A DNA stretch of 5,925 nucleotides from DAIDHZ01 sp965370365 (lineage in GTDB: Bacteria > Chlamydiota > Chlamydiia > Chlamydiales > SM23-39), in assembly GCA_965370365.1 (NCBI GenBank), contig CBDUSP010000070.1, positions 1 to 5,925 of the forward strand, written 5' to 3'. Shown one piece after another: positions 1-4,586 of the stretch; within the stretch, counting starts at the first letter, position 1; each line of letters begins with the position of its first letter. A program made the position numbers and the translations under genes. The notes beneath the pieces were generated by a model that saw nothing but the letters and a program-made list of their open reading frames with translations, did no database searches and had not been told where the DNA came from.

Positions 1-1
1 A

Positions 2-298
2 TCTGGTGGCACGATCACTAGCTTGAGCATTTCAGGGGGCACGTTTAGCGGTATAAACAGCAGTGGTACGGGATCTAGTAGAGGGATTAATGTAAATCCA
101 TCTGGTGGCACGATCACTAGCTTGAGCATTTCAGGGGGCACGTTTAGCGGTATAGACAACAGTGGTACGGGGTCGAGTAGCGGCATTAATATAGAACCAA
201 GCGGTGGAACGATCACCACTTTAAGTATCTCAGGAAGCACGTTTAGCAGCATAGACAATCAGAGCACGGGGTCGAGTAGAGGCATTAATGTAAATCCA
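2..298 (+). repeat. Three in-frame 99-bp tandem repeats in the surface-protein gene
   Basis: Copies start at 2, 101 and 200, each exactly 99 bp or 33 codons, with a decayed fourth copy from 299. Copies 1 and 2 are identical over roughly their first 53 bases and differ mainly in the second half, whereas copy 3 has many synonymous and some replacement changes. This implies a recent duplication or conversion of the first two copies within an older repeat. The array probably extends upstream beyond the window edge, because position 1 falls at a repeat boundary. Confidence 0.93.
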
Positions 299-670
299 TC
301 TAGTGGCACAATTAGCACTTTGAATGTACTGGAAAATACGTTCACTGGTATCGATCTTAGTGGTTTTAGTCAGGGTTTTGTTTACGATAACGAATTTCCT
401 GGAGACGTTTTTCTAAATGTTTCTGAAAACACTTTCAGTGGGGTGAATAGTAATTTCCTAAATAGTGGTTATGCAGTTGAGATTTTAATTGGTGCAGACA
501 TGCCATGTTTAAAGTTTGCAAACAACACGGCAACGCCTACAAGTATTCCTGCTCCATATTCCTTTGAGATTCTTGGAGGAACATTGAATAGGACGTCTGA
601 CTCAACTGGAAATGTAGGTACAATTACTACATCGGGCAGCGTGGGCGCGCCTGGATCCTGCTCTCAATAG
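2..670 (+). CDS. C-terminal part of a repeat-rich secreted/surface protein (5'-partial)
   Basis: The reading frame is open from the first base and ends at TAG 668-670, giving 222 residues of a longer protein; the first possible start (TTG at 23) lies inside a repeat and is not a real start. Residues 1 to about 99 are three 33-residue repeats rich in Ser, Gly and Thr, with a core like LSISGGTFSGI; a fourth copy decays after residue 100 and is followed by a related ENTFSGV element. Such short, polar repeats with regularly spaced small hydrophobic residues suggest a solenoid such as a right-handed beta-helix (inference). The last 60 residues form a distinct module: a Cys (codon 506-508), then FANNTAT, an FEILGGTLN segment, NVGTITTSG, and a closing Cys three codons from the end. 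I recall similar endings on large chlamydial surface proteins, but cannot verify this. There is no C-terminal beta-barrel with a terminal Phe, so it does not look like a Pmp autotransporter. Function unknown; adhesin or envelope protein is a guess. Confidence 0.8.
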   Translation, partial: SGGTITSLSISGGTFSGINSSGTGSSRGINVNPSGGTITSLSISGGTFSGIDNSGTGSSSGINIEPSGGTITTLSISGSTFSSIDNQSTGSSRGINVNPSSGTISTLNVLENTFTGIDLSGFSQGFVYDNEFPGDVFLNVSENTFSGVNSNFLNSGYAVEILIGADMPCLKFANNTATPTSIPAPYSFEILGGTLNRTSDSTGNVGTITTSGSVGAPGSCSQ

Positions 671-1575
671 GGTTCTCCCCATTTCGCATTTCTGCTTTTG
701 CTGTAGAGGTCTTTGTCCTTTCGGGAAATGGTTTTTTCGACATTTGTTCCATCTGTCGTGCAAAGATTGAGTTTGACAAAACCGGAACCTTTAAACGGAT
801 GGCGTAAGATGCGATCATGGCCTTGCTCTCTTAGGTGTCTAGACACGATCAAGTAAGAAAATTTCTCATCCTCAAACCCACGTGACCCTTCTTTTAAAAA
901 GCGATGGAGTTTTGTTCTTTCCAATCGTGTTGAAAAATGACACCAGTTCCCCTCTTTTAAAGGACATGGCTTTGCATGAGGACAGGGAGCGAGGATGTGG
1001 CCTCCGTTTTCTAGAAAAAACGCGCGCGCTTTGAGAATGGTCTGATAACCGGCGGGAGTTCCGGGCTCGATGATTGCTATCAAAGATATATTGGATTCCC
1101 AAAGCTTTTCTAAAAGGGGCGCAAGGGGCTTAATTTCTCCAAGCGCGTAGGATGCAATACAAAGGTCTGCCTTTGGAAAGCTTTCCATTTTTTTAAGGTC
1201 CCCGCAGATCCACTCATGCTTTTTGTCTAAAAGCTGCTTTCCAAGCGCAATTGCCTCCCTACTTTTTTCAATAAGAATTGCTTTGGATGGGTTAACTGCA
1301 AGTGTTGCAGTTGCGGGACCCGCTCCCAGATCAAGGAGTGTATCGCATTGAAAGTCGGGTAGTTGTTTCAAAACTTCTTTAACCGCTGCATACGTTGCGG
1401 GAAAACGGACGCCAAGATAGGCAAGTTTTTTTGCATCGTCTGCAAAGATCGGATCGGAGGTGTTTTTTGTTTTATAGGATGAAGAAAGCGCGCTCCTTGC
1501 TTTTTTTAAGACGGAGGGAGGCATCTGTTTTAAGATCAGATCAATTTTGGTTTGCAGGGGCTCAGGCAGCGTCAT
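664..1575 (-). CDS. Rsm22/METTL17-type SAM-dependent methyltransferase-like protein with Fe-S cysteines
   Basis: 303 residues from ATG 1575-1573, ending TGA 666-664. A longer reading from TTG 1608 adds 11 residues deep inside the upstream gene with no ribosome-binding site, so I prefer the ATG, although its own Shine-Dalgarno is weak. Motifs in order (ATG numbering): RFPATYAAV at 57-65, typical of the Rsm22 family; the SAM-binding motif I DLGAGPAT at 82-89; EPGTPAGY at 170-177; then APCPH...CPL...WCHF with Cys198, Cys204 and Cys212; EDEKFSY at 235-241; and Cys272. The Cys spacing of 6, 8 and 60 closely follows the four [4Fe-4S] ligands described for mitochondrial METTL17/Rsm22. The family acts in small-ribosomal-subunit assembly; whether members methylate rRNA is disputed. 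It is the last gene of the ung operon, overlaps the transporter gene by 14 bases, and its 3' end overlaps the convergent surface-protein gene by 7 bases. Confidence 0.88.
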   Translation of the reverse strand: MTLPEPLQTKIDLILKQMPPSVLKKARSALSSSYKTKNTSDPIFADDAKKLAYLGVRFPATYAAVKEVLKQLPDFQCDTLLDLGAGPATATLAVNPSKAILIEKSREAIALGKQLLDKKHEWICGDLKKMESFPKADLCIASYALGEIKPLAPLLEKLWESNISLIAIIEPGTPAGYQTILKARAFFLENGGHILAPCPHAKPCPLKEGNWCHFSTRLERTKLHRFLKEGSRGFEDEKFSYLIVSRHLREQGHDRILRHPFKGSGFVKLNLCTTDGTNVEKTISRKDKDLYSKSRNAKWGEPY

Positions 1576-2794
1576 GATTCTTGTGAAGCCAAAGAGAAGC
1601 CCCTCCAATAGCTAGAGCACAAGCCGCGATTAAAAAAGGCGCGTGCAGAGACCACTTAAAAGACATTCCGCCAATTACAGAGGCGATGCTGATTGCAAGT
1701 GATTGAATCGACTGGCTAATGCTCAAGATTTTCCCCTGCATTCTCTCTGAGGCAAGATCGGAGATAATCGAGGTACAAAGCGGCCAGATAATCCCTCCAG
1801 CAATCACAGCAGCTCCGAGCACCGCAAGCATGTTGTATAAGTTCTCAGGATAACTCACATACGCCACTAAACCAGCGCTAATAAAAAGAAAGCTCTTAAG
1901 TGTGAACGATTTAGAAAAAACAAGAAGAAGCCATTGCTTGAGCTGTCCCGAACCTACTGCCCAAAACACACCAATAAAGAAAGCCAAATCGCCAATTCCG
2001 GAACTTGTAAAGCCATATCTGTGGATTACGTCGACAGGGGTGAATTGAAGCAGGATGGTCCAGGCGAAGATGAATAAAAAGTACACACCGTACATGTTGT
2101 GAACTTTTTTTAAATCAAGTGCGGATTTTATGTTTTGAAAGCTGGAAAGAAGAGAAAATGGTTTCCTTTTGTGAGAGCGCATCGTTTCTGAAAATCCAAA
2201 GAAGACAAGGAGAAAGTTCAGTGCGCAAAAAACACTTGCAACCCATAGAGGAAGATCAAAAGAAAACGCAGGGTTTAGTGTTTTGTCGGAGAGTTTGCCT
2301 CCGATAAAAGCACCGATAACAAAAGAAGCGCCTGCAAAGGCGCCAAAGTAGCCAAAGTTTTTTGATTTTTCTAATCGGCTTTTACTTAAATCTGAAACAG
2401 CAGCAAGACAAACCGGCCCGTTACTTGCAAAGACCCCGGTAATGAATCTTCCAATAAACAAAAAGAGAAGGTTGTAGTGTGGCAGACTCAAGGCAGTGAT
2501 CACAAGGCCGAGAAAGATGCAGGGAATTGTTAGAAGAAGCGTTTTTCTTCTTCCAAAGCGATCAGCATAATCGCCGATCAGTGGTGCTCCCAAAAACTGT
2601 CCAAAAGAAAACGCCATTAAAAAGAGACCAAGCATCGTCGTTCTCTCCCCCATTGTCACGTTGGAAGAAAAGAGAAGATTTTGACCATCTAGAAAGTAAG
2701 GAGCAAAGATCGGAAAGACAATCGACCAGGAAAGGTTGTCGACAAAAAAACTTAAAAAAGCAGCGAGAAGAGAGAGTCTAGGTCTCTGCTTCAT
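1562..2794 (-). CDS. Major facilitator superfamily transporter (DHA1/TetA-like)
   Basis: 410 residues, the usual size for a 12-helix MFS carrier, starting at ATG 2794-2792 with a GGAG Shine-Dalgarno five bases upstream (complement of 2800-2803). Hydrophobic segments run the whole length, with a more polar central loop around residues 202-232. MFS motif A is clear at 74-84 (GDYADRFGRRK, the cytoplasmic loop between helices 2 and 3), and GRFITG at 115-120 contains the motif-B Arg. In helix 5 the antiporter motif C position reads GAFIGG (161-166), lacking the Pro of classical drug/H+ antiporters. An inner-membrane proton-coupled exporter or uptake carrier is likely, but the substrate cannot be read from the sequence; drug efflux is only a family-level guess. 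The start overlaps the end of ung by 17 bases, so translation is probably coupled. Confidence 0.9.
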   Translation of the reverse strand: MKQRPRLSLLAAFLSFFVDNLSWSIVFPIFAPYFLDGQNLLFSSNVTMGERTTMLGLFLMAFSFGQFLGAPLIGDYADRFGRRKTLLLTIPCIFLGLVITALSLPHYNLLFLFIGRFITGVFASNGPVCLAAVSDLSKSRLEKSKNFGYFGAFAGASFVIGAFIGGKLSDKTLNPAFSFDLPLWVASVFCALNFLLVFFGFSETMRSHKRKPFSLLSSFQNIKSALDLKKVHNMYGVYFLFIFAWTILLQFTPVDVIHRYGFTSSGIGDLAFFIGVFWAVGSGQLKQWLLLVFSKSFTLKSFLFISAGLVAYVSYPENLYNMLAVLGAAVIAGGIIWPLCTSIISDLASERMQGKILSISQSIQSLAISIASVIGGMSFKWSLHAPFLIAACALAIGGASLWLHKNHDAA

Positions 2795-3452
2795 TAGTAC
2801 TCCAGTTGATTTCTTGATTGTAGTGGGCCTTTAAAAAGGCATTTGTTTTGGAAAAATGCTTACACCCAAAAAATCCCGTATACGCTGAAAAGGGAGACGG
2901 GTGTGGCGATGTAAGGATAAGGTGTTGAGAGTTTTCTCCAATTTTAACCTTATCAAAGGCAGATCTTCCCCAAAGCATAAAGACAATGGGCTCTTTTTTT
3001 TCGCAAAGAAGTTTAACAACGTGGTCCGTAAAGGCTTCCCAGCCTCTTCCAAAGTGGGATTTGGGTTCTCCTTGTTGAACAGAAAGCGTTGCATTTAAAA
3101 GCAAAACGCCTTGTTTTCCCCAAGAGACCAAAGAGCCATGTGTTGGCGCAGGTGTTCCCAGATCGTCATGAAGTTCTTTAAAAATGTTTTTTAAAGAAGG
3201 TGGAGGGGTAACTCCTCTTGCAACGCTAAAGCAAAGCCCTTCAGCTTGGCCTGGGCCGTGGTAAGGATCTTGGCCCATGATAACAACCTTTACCTTGTCA
3301 AATGGCGTTAGTGAAAACGCATTAAAAAGGAGGTTCATCGGAGGATAGACGGGAATCTTTGATGCAATTTCTTCTTGAAGAAACGTTTTTAGCTCCTTCA
3401 TGTAGGGCTTTTCAAGCTCGTCTTTAAGACATTCTTTCCAGGATGGATCCAT
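2778..3452 (-). CDS. ung: Uracil-DNA glycosylase (family 1)
   Basis: 224 residues, full length for family 1 UDG, which removes uracil from DNA by cleaving the N-glycosidic bond at the first step of base-excision repair. Key motifs are present: the water-activating GQDPYHG (60-66, Asp62), PPPSLKNIF (83-91), LLLN (117-120, uracil-recognition Asn120), and HPSP (184-187, catalytic His184) followed by the conserved GFFGC-HFS segment (193-201). At the position of the DNA-intercalating Leu of human and E. coli UDG (HPSPL) this protein has Phe188. ATG 3452-3450 is the only start in its open stretch; no strong Shine-Dalgarno is seen, only GGGA some 13 bases upstream. First gene of the minus-strand operon with the MFS and Rsm22-like genes. 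I see no clear sigma70-type promoter for it in the 72-base gap to the divergent gene. Confidence 0.97.
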   Translation of the reverse strand: MDPSWKECLKDELEKPYMKELKTFLQEEIASKIPVYPPMNLLFNAFSLTPFDKVKVVIMGQDPYHGPGQAEGLCFSVARGVTPPPSLKNIFKELHDDLGTPAPTHGSLVSWGKQGVLLLNATLSVQQGEPKSHFGRGWEAFTDHVVKLLCEKKEPIVFMLWGRSAFDKVKIGENSQHLILTSPHPSPFSAYTGFFGCKHFSKTNAFLKAHYNQEINWSTNEAET

Positions 3453-3470
3453 GGGATTTATTTTCCCGCA

Positions 3471-3500
3471 TTGACAGAAAGAAAGAAAGGAGAATAAAAT
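3471..3500 (+). promoter_or_regulatory. Sigma70/sigma66-type promoter for the 100-residue gene
   Basis: A perfect -35 box TTGACA (3471-3476) is followed after 18 bases by TAAAAT (3495-3500, five of six consensus bases). The predicted transcript would start near 3507, leaving a short leader with the AGGAG Shine-Dalgarno at 3514-3518. The purine-rich spacer (GAAA repeats) is unusual in look but has the right length. It lies in the divergent gap to ung and points away from it. Confidence 0.65.
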
Positions 3501-3524
3501 CAGCCCTTATCACAGGAGATTCCG

Positions 3525-3827
3525 ATGCAAGACTTGTCTGAAAATAACTTGATTCGATTTACAAACATCAGTCGAAAGAAAGGGGTGATTTACGCCAATT
3601 TCAAGGTAAGAGGGCTCCGCAATGGGGTTATATTGAGCGCATCTGTTTCTGTGGATATTACTGCGGTTGATCTGGATCAAGGAGATTCTTTAGAAAAAAT
3701 CATTGAAGAGTGCTCCCGTCACGGTCTCAAAGAGTTTAAGAAAGCGGAGTTTCATTTTGAGGGGATTTCTGATCCTAAAGAAGTGCATTCAAAAATCGAT
3801 ACCCTCGCGAGCTTCAAAAGCTCTTAA
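3525..3827 (+). CDS. Conserved-looking hypothetical protein, 100 residues
   Basis: ATG 3525 is preceded by AGGAG at 3514-3518 with six bases between, and a near-consensus promoter lies just upstream, so expression is well supported. I do not recognise a domain. The sequence suggests beta-strands at about residues 9-47 (LIRFTNIS, VIYANFKVRG, VILSASVSVDI) and then a helix around 55-72 and a final strand, i.e. a small alpha/beta cytoplasmic protein with no signal peptide, membrane segment or cysteine pair. A small hypothetical gene next to ung also occurs, as I recall, in pathogenic Chlamydia (CT606.1 beside CT607 ung), so it may be the same locus; this is unverified. tRNA-Pro starts 10 bases after its stop and may be on the same transcript. 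Confidence 0.82.
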   Translation: MQDLSENNLIRFTNISRKKGVIYANFKVRGLRNGVILSASVSVDITAVDLDQGDSLEKIIEECSRHGLKEFKKAEFHFEGISDPKEVHSKIDTLASFKSS

Positions 3828-3837
3828 TCGTTTCTAT

Positions 3838-3912
3838 CTGGGTGTAGCGCAGCTTGGCTAGCGCGCTTGCATGGGGTGCAAGAGGTCGGAGGTTCAAATC
3901 CTCTCTCCCAGA
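3838..3912 (+). tRNA. tRNA-Pro, anticodon GGG
   Basis: A 75-base cloverleaf can be drawn by hand: acceptor 3838-3844/3905-3911, T8-A9, D stem GCGC 3847-3850/3861-3864, anticodon stem CTTGC/GCAAG (3866-3870/3878-3882), loop ATGGGGT with anticodon GGG at 3873-3875, variable loop AGGTC, T stem GGAGG/CCTCT and T loop TTCAAAT, discriminator A3912. G follows the anticodon at position 37, as in tRNAs modified by TrmD. The acceptor stem has one U-U mismatch (pair 6-67, bases 3843 and 3906) where A67 would be expected; the T stem has a G-U pair at 49-65. CCA is not encoded, so it must be added after transcription. It reads proline codons CCC and CCU. Confidence 0.95.
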
Positions 3913-3919
3913 TTTTTTT
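3913..3919 (+). terminator. T-run after tRNA-Pro, possible terminator
   Basis: Seven consecutive T residues directly follow the tRNA discriminator base. No separate hairpin precedes them, so the T arm or acceptor stem of the tRNA would have to act as the stem. The run ends right at the stop codon of the convergent 138-residue gene, where termination from the plus strand would be useful. Confidence 0.4.
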
Positions 3920-4336
3920 CTAGCATCCCCTTAAGAAGAGGGAGGCCGTTTTGTTTAATCTTTCCTTGCTTAGGTTCTCAAGCACTTCCTCATCTACTTC
4001 CGTCGGATCAAAGAACTTAGAGTTAGTTAGAAGAGGCCCACATACTCGCTTTTGAACATTGGCATCAAAGCTTTTTTCGGGGTCATCCTTTTCATATAAA
4101 ATCATCGTATTTTTATCCCCCTGATGGAAGCGGACGCTTTTTTTGCTATCGGCAGCAGCTATGTGGTTTTGTTTTTTTTCCAGAGCGCTCGTCAGGGGCG
4201 TGGTTTTAAATATCTGGTTTTTAAATATCTGATATTCACGTATTCGCTTCATGGCATCAAAGTACTCACCCCTTTCTTGAGCAATCAGAGACATCACTCT
4301 TGTATTATCAGTCCTCGTGCTACTGTTTATTAACAT
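3920..4336 (-). CDS. Hypothetical protein, 138 residues, with PP1-docking-like motif
   Basis: ATG 4336-4334 has an AGGA Shine-Dalgarno five bases upstream (complement of 4342-4345) and a good promoter about 35 bases before it, so this is probably a real gene. No family recognised. The protein is hydrophilic, rich in Lys, Asn, Asp and Glu, with no membrane segment or signal peptide, and is probably helical at about 13-35. Residues 36-45 are a tandem five-residue duplication (QIFKN, QIFKT). Residues 65-70, KKSVRF, match the RVxF docking motif by which eukaryotic proteins bind protein phosphatase 1, followed by an acidic-rich stretch (YEKDDPEKSF, 81-90). The C-terminal third (108-130) is an acidic then basic predicted helix ending in LFLRGC. 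A secreted effector of an intracellular bacterium is one possibility, but nothing visible proves secretion. It lies convergent to tRNA-Pro, eight bases from the mature tRNA end. Confidence 0.7.
   Translation of the reverse strand: MLINSSTRTDNTRVMSLIAQERGEYFDAMKRIREYQIFKNQIFKTTPLTSALEKKQNHIAAADSKKSVRFHQGDKNTMILYEKDDPEKSFDANVQKRVCGPLLTNSKFFDPTEVDEEVLENLSKERLNKTASLFLRGC
4200..4229 (-). repeat. 15-bp tandem duplication inside the 138-residue gene
   Basis: Two adjacent 15-base copies (4200-4214 and 4215-4229) share the core GATATTTAAAA on the coding strand and differ at one or two bases. They encode QIFKN and QIFKT, so the duplication keeps the frame. It looks like a recent slippage event. Confidence 0.75.
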
Positions 4337-4370
4337 ATTAGTCCTACTATAAAAGCTCTTTTTAGTAATT

Positions 4371-4399
4371 ATAATAGCACATCAGAAATATTTTTTCAA
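4371..4399 (-). promoter_or_regulatory. Sigma70/sigma66-type promoter for the 138-residue gene
   Basis: On the minus strand TTGAAA (complement of 4394-4399) and TATTAT (complement of 4371-4376) each match the consensus at five of six bases and are separated by exactly 17 bases. An overlapping TATAAT lies three bases farther with a 20-base spacing. The predicted start near 4364 gives a leader of about 28 bases that contains the AGGA ribosome-binding site. Confidence 0.65.
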
Positions 4400-4422
4400 A
4401 CAGTAAATTGATGTGTAATCGC

Positions 4423-4432
4423 CCTGTACAGG
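4423..4432. promoter_or_regulatory. Perfect 10-bp palindrome, possible operator
   Basis: CCTGTACAGG reads the same on both strands and sits 24 bases upstream of the -35 box of the minus-strand promoter, in the gap between two divergent genes. Dimeric regulators often bind such sites, but a 10-bp palindrome can also arise by chance and no regulator gene is in the window. Confidence 0.3.
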
Positions 4433-4445
4433 ACAAAAATCTTAT

Positions 4446-4493
4446 ACCTGGCTACAACCTGTTGGCTTACAATAGCTTAGGCACCAGGTTTTT
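4446..4493 (+). other. Inverted repeat with T-run in the nagZ leader region
   Basis: ACCTGG (4446-4451) and CCAGGT (4484-4489) are perfect inverted repeats around a 32-base loop, with an inner CTA/TAG pairing possible. The right arm runs into TTTTT (4489-4493). The form resembles a weak intrinsic terminator or an attenuator in front of the upstream ORF and nagZ, but the long loop makes it a poor one. No plus-strand gene ends near enough to need it. I find no convincing promoter for nagZ in 4400-4580. Confidence 0.3.
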
Positions 4494-4505
4494 CGAGAGG
4501 TGGGT

Positions 4506-4583
4506 ATGAGCCTGCTTGGAGACTCCCTTCCCTTTTTTATTTGGACCCGCGTGATAAGCTGGCCAATTTTCATTCAGAGGTAG
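4506..4583 (+). CDS. 25-codon upstream ORF, in frame with nagZ (leader peptide or extended N-terminus)
   Basis: ATG 4506 has an excellent Shine-Dalgarno GAGAGG at 4495-4500 with five bases between. It encodes 25 residues, partly hydrophobic (LPFFIW, SWPIFI) and ending in Arg, and stops at TAG 4581-4583, only one codon (ATC) before the ATG of nagZ and in the same frame. It could be a leader peptide that couples translation to nagZ, or the true beginning of the nagZ protein separated by a nonsense codon. It could also be chance. No homology is recognised. Confidence 0.4.
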   Translation: MSLLGDSLPFFIWTRVISWPIFIQR

Positions 4584-4586
4584 ATC

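Noticed and set aside
1..300. CRISPR-like regular repeats
   Set aside because: The 99-bp units are contiguous and in frame in a coding sequence; there are no unique spacers between short identical repeats.
643..650. GGCGCGCC palindrome as a terminator or operator
   Set aside because: It lies inside the coding sequence of the surface protein, has no T-run on either side, and is explained by Gly-Ala-Pro codons.
1576..1608. Longer start (TTG 1608) for the Rsm22-like gene
   Set aside because: It lies well inside the transporter gene, uses a rare start codon and has no Shine-Dalgarno; the ATG at 1575 gives the usual short operon overlap.
2831..3098. Open frames on both strands inside ung
   Set aside because: They are shadows of ung, which is conserved through its whole length, and have no ribosome-binding sites or recognisable motifs.
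4124..4333. 69-residue plus-strand ORF opposite the 138-residue gene
   Set aside because: The minus-strand frame is twice as long and has both promoter and Shine-Dalgarno; the plus-strand frame has neither.
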